From assembly GCF_016901135.1 (NCBI RefSeq), contig NZ_JAFEVL010000045.1, positions 434,001-498,000 of the forward strand: a stretch of 64,000 nucleotides of DNA, read 5' to 3'. Under the pieces are notes generated by a model. That model made no database searches and had not been told where the DNA came from. It saw only the letters and a program-made list of their open reading frames with translations. A program made the position numbers and the translations under genes. Positions 15,879 to 23,939 of the stretch are shown here, piece by piece. The stretch comes from Martinezella lusitana. GTDB taxonomy: Bacteria; Pseudomonadota; Alphaproteobacteria; Rhizobiales; Rhizobiaceae. The stretch's first letter is position 1. The number at the start of each line of letters is the position of its first letter.

Positions 15879-16212
15879 GACGATTTCCTTTCAATTAGAC
15901 ATAGAATTTCGCTCCGCGACAAACCATTTGCCGCAGTATCACGACCAAAATTGAAAGAAAATTCGGCTGCGCTTCCGCGCTAACAAAGATCATCAAGCAA
16001 GATCGACGTTATTAACATAGTGTTGAAACAAGGCGAAGGCAAGGCTGCATTATGATCGACGATTCCAACCGGCAGCCGCTCCGATACAATAAATGAAAAT
16101 AACCCTTGATTTACAGTCGCCATGGGTGCCCGCTACACCTACTCGGTCGCAAGGCATGTGTCGATGATCCCGCGGATCTCGGTGCGGCAGGAGCCGCAGT
16201 TGGTGCCGACCT
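15879..16212. other. Upstream region of cspA with nitrate reductase remnant
   Basis: This 334-base stretch probably holds the cspA promoter and its long leader (15879-16030). I see no clear -35/-10 pair. The distal part (16139-16228) is the tail of a nitrate reductase gene described separately. No intact gene is present. Confidence 0.5.
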
Positions 16213-16228
16213 TCAGCGCTGCCAATAG
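16139..16228 (-). pseudogene. nasA: C-terminal remnant of assimilatory nitrate reductase (BFD-like [2Fe-2S] tail)
   Basis: In a frame different from the overlapping reductase gene, the minus strand reads LLAALKVGTNCGSCRTEIRG then IIDTCLATE and a stop at 16139. The GTNCGSCR.EI pattern is the BFD-like iron-sulfur tail found at the end of assimilatory nitrate reductases (NasA); some nitrite reductases have similar domains, but not at the C-terminus. Upstream sequence is replaced by the siderophore-interacting protein gene, whose stop codon lies inside the remnant. It reads as a recombination scar: the siderophore cassette joined here and displaced the rest of nasA. Confidence 0.6.
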
Positions 16229-17265
16229 GCGGCAATGCTGAAGTTGGTCTGCTCCCTGGCCGTCTCGCCTTTCATGAAGGCACGGATGGCGCGAGCTTCC
16301 TTTTGTTCGCAGGCGGCCCAGACATAGGTTTCGGGGTCGGACGCAGGCACGATATCGCGCAAGATGCGTTCGAGCGCGCCGGTCGTTCCTGCTGTCGCAC
16401 CATCGCGGTGCAGCCAGGTGACATCAATCGACGCGTCGGAGGTCAAAGGCTGTTCTTCGTGCTTATCGGCGACTTCCAGGAAAACGCGCAGATCCGCTTC
16501 GACCGGCATGGCCGCGGCGATGCGGGCGATCGCGGGCAGTGCCGTCTCGTCGCCGGCCAGAATGAGTTTGCGCGCCGCCGGCACGCCACCGCCGCCCGGG
16601 CCGATGAGGCCGGCGCGATCGCCAGGCCGGGCGGTCAACGCCCATGTTGCGCCGGGGACGTTGTCGCCATCATGGACGACGAAATCGATGTTCATCTGGT
16701 CGCGGCCAAGATCGATGCTGCGGATCGTGTAGGCGCGGATGGTCAGCGCGTCATCGCCCTTGGGCCAATGGATGCGGCCATCCGGCTCGGTATGCGGCCA
16801 GACCGGCTCGCGGTCCTTCGGCGGAATAAGGAGCCGCGCATGCAGGCCGCCATCGACAAAATGCTTGGCATCGTCGGTCGCCACAACGACGCGGCGCATG
16901 TGCGGGGTGACGTCGTATGCGTCGACGACGCTGATCTCCCGAAAGTTGGGAATGGCTGATGGCTGCGGTCCATCGGCCCAATTGAGATCAAGCGCATTGC
17001 CAGCCGACAACTCGAAGAGGTTTTCCGCCACCATGCTGCGTATGGTGAAAAGCATTGCCGCAGTCGGGCAACGCAGCTTGATGTCAAGACGGTTGCTCGA
17101 AACGGCGATGTCGGCGCTGCCGATGACGGTCTCCAGGCGAGCTCCCGAAGCGCTCCGCGTGACTTTGACGTGTTCGGCAAAACGCTCGCAGAATTGCTCC
17201 AGCAGTTGTCCGGCATCCTCATGTGTGGCGACGCCGGAAGCCGTGAAATCCCTTGCATGCATCAT
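16213..17265 (-). CDS. Siderophore-interacting protein (FAD-dependent ferric-siderophore reductase)
   Basis: This 350-residue protein has an N-terminal DUF2218-like domain (about 10-105; VIGSADIAVSSNRLDIKLRC) followed by the SIP flavin-binding barrel (IRAYTIRSIDL, about 210) and NAD(P)H domain (LILAGDETALPAIARIAAAM; YVWAACEQKEARAIRAFM). It releases iron from imported ferric siderophores by reduction. ATG 17265 overlaps the permease stop in ATGA, so the genes are translationally coupled. The protein ends abruptly at AAYWQR, exactly at the junction with the nitrate reductase remnant; many relatives run slightly further, so the last residues may be lost. Confidence 0.85.
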   Translation of the reverse strand: MMHARDFTASGVATHEDAGQLLEQFCERFAEHVKVTRSASGARLETVIGSADIAVSSNRLDIKLRCPTAAMLFTIRSMVAENLFELSAGNALDLNWADGPQPSAIPNFREISVVDAYDVTPHMRRVVVATDDAKHFVDGGLHARLLIPPKDREPVWPHTEPDGRIHWPKGDDALTIRAYTIRSIDLGRDQMNIDFVVHDGDNVPGATWALTARPGDRAGLIGPGGGGVPAARKLILAGDETALPAIARIAAAMPVEADLRVFLEVADKHEEQPLTSDASIDVTWLHRDGATAGTTGALERILRDIVPASDPETYVWAACEQKEARAIRAFMKGETAREQTNFSIAAYWQR

Positions 17266-19262
17266 TGCTTTGTCTCCTTGCGGGTCAGGAACCAGATGAG
17301 ATACGGGCCGCCGATCAAGGCCGCGAACAGGCCGACCGGAACCTCGTAGGGAAAGATAACCACTCGCGACAGCCAGTCGGCCGCCGTCAGCAGCATCGCG
17401 CCGAGCAACAGGCTGGCGAGCAATTGCTTCATAGTGCTGCGGAATCCAATCAGGCGGGCGAGATGCGGCGCGATCAATCCGGTCAGGCTGAGCGGGCCGA
17501 CGAGGAAAGACGGAATAGTGGTCAGGAGGGCGGCAACAATTGCAAGTACAAGCCGGCTCATCGCAACCGACAGGCCGACGGAGCGCGCGACGTCGCCGCC
17601 AAGTGGCAGGATGTCGAACCAGCGTCGCAATATCGGCAGCAACGGAATGAGCACAACGGCCGAAATGACGCCTGTCCAGGCCTCGAAGGAGCCGGCGCGA
17701 TTGGTGGAGCCCGAAAGCCATGTCAACAGAAGATAGCCGCGCAGATCGCCACGGGCGAGAACGACCGTGACGATCGCCATCGACAGCGCCCCGATCGCTA
17801 TTCCCGACAGCAGCAGCCGCTCCGGCCCGAAGCCACCGCGAGCGCTGATCGCCAGCATGAGGAGGAAGGCAATGAGCGCGCCGAGCGTCATGGCCGTGAT
17901 CATGACCACTGGCGAGGGAAAGGCAAAGAGGAAGAGGGCCGCGGTCAGGCCCGCGCCGCCACCAGCACTGACGCCGAGCACTTCGGGGCTGGCGAGGGGA
18001 TTGCCTGTGAGACGCTGCATGATGAAGCCGGCCGCCGCCAGCATGGCGCCGGCGGCGGCGGAAACAACGGCGCGGGGGAGGCGGAAAGGCAGCAGCTCCC
18101 AGAACCGGCTGCCTGTCGCCACCTGCCATCCATCCATGCTGCGACCGACCGATAGCACGAAGACAATCAGGAGGACGAAGGCGACGGCGAGCAGGATCAG
18201 CGTCCGGTGAGGTGCGGCAAGGTTTTGCCCTGCGCGCGGGGCGCTGTCGGCACGAAGGGGGTTGCCGGAATGCAGTCGCGGTAAGAGCAGAAGCAGCAGC
18301 GGCCCTCCCAGCAGAGCAGTTGCAGCACCAGTCGGGGCAAGGTCCGAAAAGCCTGGCGACAGCAGCTGCACCGCGCAATCCGTGAGGAACAGCAGGCCAG
18401 CGCCGGCGAGCGGCGCGGCGATCATCAGTTGCCCGGTGCGCCGCGCGCCGCAAAACCGGGCGAGATGCGGTGCTGCAAGACCGAGGAAGCCGATGATCCC
18501 GACCTGGGCCGTTACCGAGGCGGAGAGCCAGACAGCAAGCGCCAGAATGGCAAGGCGAATGCTATGCAATGCGAGGCCGAGGCTTTTCGCGCTGTTATCG
18601 TCGAGGCTCATGACGGTCAGCGGACGGATCAGCACGACAGCGGCGGCGAGGCCTATGGCGAGGCGTGGGGCAAGCGCGATGACGCCGTCCCAGCTTTGCT
18701 GGTTCAGCGCGCCCGCGCCCCAGATGAAGATGGACATGGCGTATTCGCCGCGTGCGAGAATGATGGTGACACTCAGTGCAGAGGCCACCAACGTCACCAT
18801 CATGCCGCAAAGCGCCACCGTCACCGGATCGAGGCCGCGGCGCCAGCTCAGGGCCAGTACCAGCACGACCGCGGTGAGCCCGCCGGCAAATGCCGCGATC
18901 TCACGCGGCAGTCCGATCAGCAGCGGAAAGAAACCCAACGCCATCGTCATTGCGAGTTGCGCACCGGCGGCGATCCCGAGTGTCGATGCATCGGCGATGG
19001 GGTTGCGCAGAACCCTTTGTAACAGCGCGCCGGAAAGGCCGAGAGCAGCCCCCGCAATGAGCGCGATGGCCGAGCGCGGCAGCAGGCTGTCGACAAGCAG
19101 GATGCGATTGAGAACCGTCGCTCCGGTCATATCGGGGGCGAGCTGCGGACGCAGGGCGACCAGCAGGGTGAAGGCGAGGATGCAGGCAAGGCCAAGAACA
19201 GCCCCGCTCGAGGCCAGCGGCTTGCGTCTGACGATGCCGGGCCGCTCAACCGTTCCATGCAT
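17262..19262 (-). CDS. fhuB: Fused iron-siderophore ABC permease, FhuB type
   Basis: This 666-residue protein has two FecCD domains in one chain. The first half (about 20-320) and second half (about 360-660) each carry the family signature, e.g. RSAIALIAGAALGLSGALLQ / LRNPIADASTLGIAAGAQLA and RAVVSAAAGAMLAAAGFIMQ / LTGNPLASPEVLGVSAGGGA, and the GIIGFLGLAAPHLARFCG / PLSLTGLIAPHLARLIGF loops that contact the ATPase. This is the FhuB layout for hydroxamate-type siderophores. Start ATG 19262 overlaps the end of the binding-protein gene by 17 bases, with AGGAG upstream. Confidence 0.9.
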   Translation of the reverse strand: MHGTVERPGIVRRKPLASSGAVLGLACILAFTLLVALRPQLAPDMTGATVLNRILLVDSLLPRSAIALIAGAALGLSGALLQRVLRNPIADASTLGIAAGAQLAMTMALGFFPLLIGLPREIAAFAGGLTAVVLVLALSWRRGLDPVTVALCGMMVTLVASALSVTIILARGEYAMSIFIWGAGALNQQSWDGVIALAPRLAIGLAAAVVLIRPLTVMSLDDNSAKSLGLALHSIRLAILALAVWLSASVTAQVGIIGFLGLAAPHLARFCGARRTGQLMIAAPLAGAGLLFLTDCAVQLLSPGFSDLAPTGAATALLGGPLLLLLLPRLHSGNPLRADSAPRAGQNLAAPHRTLILLAVAFVLLIVFVLSVGRSMDGWQVATGSRFWELLPFRLPRAVVSAAAGAMLAAAGFIMQRLTGNPLASPEVLGVSAGGGAGLTAALFLFAFPSPVVMITAMTLGALIAFLLMLAISARGGFGPERLLLSGIAIGALSMAIVTVVLARGDLRGYLLLTWLSGSTNRAGSFEAWTGVISAVVLIPLLPILRRWFDILPLGGDVARSVGLSVAMSRLVLAIVAALLTTIPSFLVGPLSLTGLIAPHLARLIGFRSTMKQLLASLLLGAMLLTAADWLSRVVIFPYEVPVGLFAALIGGPYLIWFLTRKETKQ

Positions 19263-20139
19263 GGGCAAGCTCTCCTGCAAGGAGATCGGCAAAACGTCCG
19301 GCTGCCGGCAGCGCGCCATAGGGGTTGATCGAGCCGAGCAGAAGGACGCGGTCGGCCTGTACCGGCGGCAGCGCCTTCCAGAAGGCGCTTTGCTGCAGCT
19401 CGGCAAAAGCATCCGCCGGATGCGGCGGGATCAGCACGATCCACGCTTCCGGCATGGCGGCCAGACGCTCGATCCCGACCGGGGCGGTTGCCGAATAGCT
19501 GGTGAGATCAGGCCAGGCATTGGTAAGGCCGGTGCGGGTCAGGACTTCGCCGAGCATGCTGTCGGAGCCGAAGACACGGAAATGTCTGGCATCACCGAGA
19601 TTGATCGGCAGGATTGGCCGGTGGTCGCCCTTGCTGAACCGGCCGCGATAGGCCTCGAGCTTTGTCTGCGTGGCCTCGACGAGCGCGCCGCCGGCGGCCA
19701 GCCCAAGCCGGTCACCAAGCGCGAGCGTCATCTGCTCCGAAAGCTGATAGGGGCTGGCGCCCGGCTGATAAACGGCGTGGCTTTCGACCGGGGCGATCAG
19801 GCGCATGCGATCATTGGCCCAGGCATAAAAATTGGAGTTGAAGATCAGGTCGGGCTTGGCGGCGTAAAGGACTTCGAAATTCGGCGTGCCGCGCAGGCCG
19901 AGATCGGCGACACCTGACGGCACGGAAGGCGTGACAGCGACATCCCGGAACTGCAGAAGCTCGGTTCCGGCGACGACATTGGCGCCGATGCCGAGCAGGG
20001 TTTCCAGAATGGCCCAATCGAGTGTCGCGACGCGCGGGCTCGCCGCTGCCTGCGCCGGCGTCAAACCGGTGATCACGCCGGCTGCGACCGTCGCCAGGAA
20101 CCGTCGGCGCGACAGCATATGATCGCTTTGCACAGTCAT
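19246..20139 (-). CDS. fhuD: Iron-siderophore ABC substrate-binding protein, FhuD type (Tat signal)
   Basis: This 297-residue periplasmic protein starts with a twin-arginine signal (MLSRRRFLATVAAGVITGLT). The mature part has the class III binding-protein pattern: RVATLDWAILETLLGIGANV, PNFEVLYAAKPDLIFNSNFY, and helix-rich C-terminal half ending NPYGALPAAGRFADLLAGEL. It delivers ferric siderophore to the fused permease gene that overlaps its 3' end. Its ATG overlaps the stop of the ATPase remnant in ATGA, preserving the old operon coupling. Confidence 0.88.
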   Translation of the reverse strand: MTVQSDHMLSRRRFLATVAAGVITGLTPAQAAASPRVATLDWAILETLLGIGANVVAGTELLQFRDVAVTPSVPSGVADLGLRGTPNFEVLYAAKPDLIFNSNFYAWANDRMRLIAPVESHAVYQPGASPYQLSEQMTLALGDRLGLAAGGALVEATQTKLEAYRGRFSKGDHRPILPINLGDARHFRVFGSDSMLGEVLTRTGLTNAWPDLTSYSATAPVGIERLAAMPEAWIVLIPPHPADAFAELQQSAFWKALPPVQADRVLLLGSINPYGALPAAGRFADLLAGELAHAWNG

Positions 20140-20291
20140 AGAAGATAGGGGATCGGTTCGTGACGTTGCGGATGGGAAAACGCGCCCATGCCGACGCTGA
20201 AAATTCGCTGCAACCGCTCCGCCGTCATCATGGTTGCGGGATCGCCTTCGGCGATGACGCGGCCGATATCGGCGAGTTTGGGGAGAGGCAT
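20136..20291 (-). pseudogene. fhuC: C-terminal stub of the siderophore transport ATPase (FhuC/FecE type)
   Basis: A 51-codon frame reads MPLPKLADIGRVIAEGDPAT then MMTAERLQRIFSVGMGAFSH and PQRHEPIPYLL before TGA. This is the usual end of iron ABC ATPases (R.IAEGDP..vMTae.l..vF.v.m....P..g.Pi). Walker A, signature, Walker B and switch regions are all missing. The stop overlaps the fhuD ATG, so the 3' end of the operon is intact while the 5' part has been replaced by the receptor gene and its hairpin. Transport would need an ATPase encoded elsewhere. Confidence 0.65.
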
Positions 20292-20321
20292 GGTTGCATC
20301 GCCTTTGGTTTCAAACGAGGA

Positions 20322-20347
20322 CGAGGATTGCCATTCGGCAATCCTCG
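20322..20347. terminator. Hairpin after the TonB-dependent receptor gene
   Basis: A perfect 11-bp stem CGAGGATTGCC/GGCAATCCTCG with a four-base loop lies 46 bases past the receptor stop and before the ATPase stub. It has no T-run on the minus strand, so partial termination or mRNA stabilisation between receptor and transport genes is more likely than full termination. Confidence 0.55.
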
Positions 20348-20392
20348 GCTCTTTGCCACGGTTCGGAAATAAAGTATACTTTTATTATCAAC

Positions 20393-22588
20393 TTACCATT
20401 TCTTGCTGAGCTTGAAGGTAATCGTCCGTGCCTCGCCATAGCCGCAGACATTTTCCCCCGCGCACCCCGCGACGTAGTTCTTGTCGAAGAGATTGGCGAC
20501 GTTGAGCGAGGCGCCCCATCCCTTCTTCTCGTAGCGGATGCCGGCATCGAAGAGCGTCGCGGAGGGCACGCGCAGGGTGTTGGCCTCGTCTGCCCAGGAC
20601 TTGCCCTGGTAACGCACGCCGGCGCCGATGCTCAGACCGTCAAGCGCATCGCTGGTGAAGGCATAGTCGAGCCAGAGCGAGGCGGTGGAGTTTGGCACGA
20701 GGTAGGGCGAATTGCCGACGACGGAAGAATCGATGTCCTTGGTGATTTCGAGATCCGTGTAGGAGTAGGAGCCGAGCAGCTTCCAGTTCTGGTCCAGATT
20801 GACCTTGCCCTCGAATTCGACGCCGCGTGAACGGACCTCGCCGATCTGCCGCTGCAGGAAGGTGACGGGATCGGTCAGGGCCATGTTCTTGCGGTCGATC
20901 TGGAAGACGGATGCCGTGAACAGGCCGTCGATGAAATCGGGCTCGTACTTCACGCCGGCTTCATACTGCTCGCCCTTTTCCGAGGTCAGGCCGCCGCCGG
21001 TGACGCTGGTGCCGACCAACGGCCTGAAGAAGGTGCCGGCGCTGACATAGGGCGTGATGCCGTTGGAGAACTCGTATGCGAGGCCTGCGCGGCCGCTCGG
21101 CGCATTTTCGTTCGAGCTGTAGGTCGTGCCGACCGTCGCGTCGGAATTGGTGTCGACGAAGTCGTAACGGCCGTTGAGCGTCAGCAGCCAGCCGCCGCCG
21201 AAGCGCATCTGGTCCTGCGTATAGATGCCCAGTTGCTGCTGCGTCAGCACCTGATCGAGATAGACGAAGTTTGTACCCTGCGCCGTGCCGTAGACCGGAT
21301 TGGTCGCGCTGATCGGGTTGGAGCCGCAGCAGGCCTGAATCTGGTCGAGCCGGTAGATCGAATAGTCGGTGCCGATCAGGAAATCATGGCTGATGGGGCC
21401 GGTGTCGAACTTGTTCTCTGCGCGCGTGTCGACCGAGAAAGTGTCCACCTTCGAGCGTTCGAAAAAGCCGATGCGGTTCAGCATGTAATCCGGATCGTCA
21501 TAGGACGGGCTGAGCGGATTGCCATCCACATAGCCGTTCAGATACGGACCTTCCTCACGCTTGTAGAGATGGCCGTAGCGCGCATTCTGCGACACGGTCC
21601 AGCCGCCGTCGAAGTCGTGCGAGAACTCGTAGCCGAGCATCTGCTGGGCATATTTCAGGTTGTCGATACTGCGTTCGCCATAGAAGGCATCGCGCTTGAT
21701 CTTGCCGAAGGGCGCATCGACGACGGTGCCGACATAGGGGAAGAAACCGTTGCCGGTGTGAATCTCGTCGAGACCGCTGAGCATGCCGTAGACGGTAAGC
21801 TTGGTGGATTCATCCGGAGAGATCGTCACCTGCGGCATGATGAAGCCACGCAGGTCGTGGGTACCGTCGCTATAGGTATCGCCGCCGGCGATCTTGCCGG
21901 TCAATCGGTAGCGGTAGACGCCATCCGCCGAAAGCTTGTCGGAGAAGTCGAAGCCGACGAAAGCGTTGCCGAGGTTGTTGATGCCGATCTCGGTGTAGTA
22001 AGAGGGATCGTCGGTCGGCTCCTTGCGCACCATGTTGACGAGGCCGCCGGGGTTGGACCCGCCGTAGAGCACGGAGGAGGGACCTTTCAGCACCTCGACG
22101 CGCTCGAGCATGAACGGATCGATCTGGAAGCCGCCGAAGCCATAGCTGTAGAGCGTCAGGCCGTTCATGAAGACGCCGGTCTGCGTCGCATCGAAGCCGC
22201 GAATATAGAACCAGTCGGTATCGCCGTCATTGCCGAAGGGTTGCGTGGTGACGCCGGGCGTATAGCGCAGCGCCTCGTCGACCTTGTTGGTAATGCCGCG
22301 ATCCTGCATTTCCTCCCGGCCGACGACGGACACCGATTGCGGCACCTCGGTGATCGGCGTATCGGCCTTCGAACCCGAAGTCGTCTTCTTGGCGACATAG
22401 CCCTTAACCGGGGCCGTACCACTATCTTCGCTCTTCTGCTGTGCACCCTGGATGACCAAGGGCTGCAATTCCGTGGGGCTTTCCTGTGCCATGAGCTGCG
22501 AACCCGCCAGCAGCGCTGCAATGGCTACGCCCGTCGCCAAAAAACGCGTCTTCGATTGGTCTTTCTTCGATCCCAGCATTTCCGTCAT
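20393..22588 (-). CDS. TonB-dependent siderophore receptor (FhuA/FoxA-like)
   Basis: This 731-residue outer-membrane receptor has a signal peptide (hydrophobic 16-34, ending SQLMAQ), a TonB-box-like ELQPLVIQG near 41-49, a plug domain (about 75-190; TEVPQSVSVVGREEMQDRGI, ERVEVLKGPSSVLYGGSNPG, GGLVNMVRKEP) and a 22-strand-type barrel ending in the aromatic C-terminus TFKLSKKW. It imports ferric siderophores, probably hydroxamates given the FhuBD-like partners. It contains two cysteine pairs (QACCGSNP and GCAGENVCGYG) in extracellular loops. An iron-box-like site lies 50-66 bases upstream of the start. Confidence 0.9.
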   Translation of the reverse strand: MTEMLGSKKDQSKTRFLATGVAIAALLAGSQLMAQESPTELQPLVIQGAQQKSEDSGTAPVKGYVAKKTTSGSKADTPITEVPQSVSVVGREEMQDRGITNKVDEALRYTPGVTTQPFGNDGDTDWFYIRGFDATQTGVFMNGLTLYSYGFGGFQIDPFMLERVEVLKGPSSVLYGGSNPGGLVNMVRKEPTDDPSYYTEIGINNLGNAFVGFDFSDKLSADGVYRYRLTGKIAGGDTYSDGTHDLRGFIMPQVTISPDESTKLTVYGMLSGLDEIHTGNGFFPYVGTVVDAPFGKIKRDAFYGERSIDNLKYAQQMLGYEFSHDFDGGWTVSQNARYGHLYKREEGPYLNGYVDGNPLSPSYDDPDYMLNRIGFFERSKVDTFSVDTRAENKFDTGPISHDFLIGTDYSIYRLDQIQACCGSNPISATNPVYGTAQGTNFVYLDQVLTQQQLGIYTQDQMRFGGGWLLTLNGRYDFVDTNSDATVGTTYSSNENAPSGRAGLAYEFSNGITPYVSAGTFFRPLVGTSVTGGGLTSEKGEQYEAGVKYEPDFIDGLFTASVFQIDRKNMALTDPVTFLQRQIGEVRSRGVEFEGKVNLDQNWKLLGSYSYTDLEITKDIDSSVVGNSPYLVPNSTASLWLDYAFTSDALDGLSIGAGVRYQGKSWADEANTLRVPSATLFDAGIRYEKKGWGASLNVANLFDKNYVAGCAGENVCGYGEARTITFKLSKKW

Positions 22589-22639
22589 ATGTCCCGATTT
22601 TACGCCTGCTCGGCCAGGGCGGCCGATCCCTCAATAAGA

Positions 22640-22654
22640 TGAGCAGTTAACTCA
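22640..22654 (-). promoter_or_regulatory. Iron-responsive operator (RirA-like, TGA-N9-TCA)
   Basis: TGA-GCAGTTAAC-TCA matches the TGA-N9-TCA form described for RirA boxes in rhizobia and extends to the palindrome ATGAG-N7-CTCAT. It lies about 50 bases before the receptor start. The minus strand also reads AAATATGAGTTAA, resembling the AACTTGAGTTT sites at 23674 and 29456. Confidence 0.55.
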
Positions 22655-22746
22655 TATTTAACGGCGCGGCTTGTCCGTTGCTGGGGAAATTGAATGTTTT
22701 TGGGCAATTCTCCGCGACGCGTACAATTGCTCGCGAACTGTGGTTT

Positions 22747-23631
22747 TCAGGCAAGCCGGCTTCGCTTCCAACTGGCCGGGGCAGCGCCGACATTCTTGCG
22801 GAAGACACGGGTGAAATGCGCTTGGTCGGCAAAGCCGGTCTCGACGGCAACGGTCGTCAGCGGCATCTCGTTCTTCAACAGAAGGTGCTTGGCCCGTTCG
22901 AGCCGGGCCTGCGTCTGCCATTGGTGCGGCGGCAAGCCGGTCGAGGCTTTGAAGGCGTGGCTGAAATGCGATTGTGACAGGCCGGTGAGGGAGGCAAGCT
23001 CCTCGAGCCGGATGTTGCGCACGCAATTTTCCTCGATGTAGTCGACGGCGCGGCGCAGCTGCCAGGCCGCAAGCGCGCTGCGCCGACGCGGTTGCGGCGC
23101 GCGCAATTGCAGCACATTGATCAGCAGGGAGAGCGTCAGACCATCGCCATAGAGATCGTGGAGCGGCTCGGGATTCTCGCATTCGGCGGCGATCAGCTCA
23201 GCGAGCGCTATCAGCCGTGAATCGCTGAAATGCAGTCGCGGATGGTCGATCTGCGCGGGATCGATGTCCTCCATCAGCCTTCTGCCAATGATTTCGGTAT
23301 CGAAATGAATATCGAGATGTCGCACGAATTCGATGCCGCTAAGATCGGCCCAGAGCTCCATGCCAGCGGGAATGTAGGAAATCCGGCCATGATCATAATC
23401 CTGCGGACGCCCTTGCGCGCGCGGTGACAGCCGGACGTTCGTCGCTCCCGAGCCGCGTTGGTCGAGCAGGATGAACAGCCGCGGATCCTGGGAGATATAG
23501 TATCCGCCGGCTTGCGCCGCGCAGTTGACGTTCCATATGTCGGCAACGATGCCATTCCATTGGCGGCGATGGACACCGCCGATGACGGAGAAGCCGCCGA
23601 TCTTGTTTTGCATTCTTGGCTGAAACGTCAT
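22747..23631 (-). CDS. AraC-family regulator of the siderophore locus
   Basis: This 294-residue regulator has an N-terminal ligand-type region and a C-terminal AraC double helix-turn-helix (about 190-290; IRLEELASLTGLSQSHFSHA and TTVAVETGFADQAHFTRVFR). The segment MELWADLSGIEFVRHLDIHF lies in the effector domain. Its position directly upstream of the receptor gene, on the same strand with 158 bases between, and the iron-box-like sequence before it, suggest siderophore-dependent activation of the receptor like PchR/AlcR-type regulators; that is inference. Confidence 0.85.
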   Translation of the reverse strand: MTFQPRMQNKIGGFSVIGGVHRRQWNGIVADIWNVNCAAQAGGYYISQDPRLFILLDQRGSGATNVRLSPRAQGRPQDYDHGRISYIPAGMELWADLSGIEFVRHLDIHFDTEIIGRRLMEDIDPAQIDHPRLHFSDSRLIALAELIAAECENPEPLHDLYGDGLTLSLLINVLQLRAPQPRRRSALAAWQLRRAVDYIEENCVRNIRLEELASLTGLSQSHFSHAFKASTGLPPHQWQTQARLERAKHLLLKNEMPLTTVAVETGFADQAHFTRVFRKNVGAAPASWKRSRLA

Positions 23632-23673
23632 TCGTAGCTTCCGGCGTTGCTCCGCGGGATAATCCTTCAGATT

Positions 23674-23684
23674 AAACTCAAGTT
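23674..23684 (-). promoter_or_regulatory. Iron-box-like site AACTTGAGTTT upstream of the AraC-type regulator
   Basis: The minus strand reads AACTTGAGTTT, 43 bases before the regulator start. The same 11-mer stands before the second siderophore-interacting protein gene at 29456. Shared placement before iron genes suggests a RirA-type operator, although the strict TGA-N9-TCA form is not met. Confidence 0.45.
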
Positions 23685-23869
23685 ATTATATCAGAGCCAT
23701 GCCGCTGGCAATTGGGTGATTGCGGCCTTCATCACCGTCAGGTTTGGCTAGCAAGAAGCCTCGTTCCGGCGCTACAAATCGCGCGGCCGGAACATTGTGC
23801 CGGATGGACGATTGTGTTTGATGAGAGGGAAAATCATCCGGCCGCTAGCGCATGAAGCGACAACGCACG

Positions 23870-23898
23870 CTTGAAATTTGCCCCATCTTCCGCCACCT
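23870..23898 (+). promoter_or_regulatory. Possible RpoH-type heat-shock promoter for htpG
   Basis: CTTGAA at 23870 is the consensus -35 of alphaproteobacterial RpoH promoters; 17 bases on, CCACCT is a partial match to the CCATAT-type -10. The placement 42 bases before the htpG start fits, but the -10 is weak. Confidence 0.3.
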
Positions 23899-23939
23899 GT
23901 TCGGCGCGACTTTCAATATTCCCAGGAGACTAGACGCAT

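Larger units (their letters stand above)
23632..23939. other. Divergent intergenic region between araC-type gene and htpG
   Basis: The 308-base gap holds no gene. It contains the AAACTCAAGTT iron-box-like site at 23674-23684 for the regulator and a possible heat-shock promoter at 23870-23898 for htpG. The middle is unremarkable. Confidence 0.5.

Noticed and set aside
17253..19917. Long plus-strand frames opposite the fhuB and fhuD genes
   Set aside because: The minus-strand products have clear FecCD and binding-protein motifs; the plus-strand translations are low-complexity, arginine-rich shadows.
21233..22642. 469-aa plus-strand frame opposite the TonB-dependent receptor
   Set aside because: No start signal or domain; the receptor on the other strand is unambiguous.
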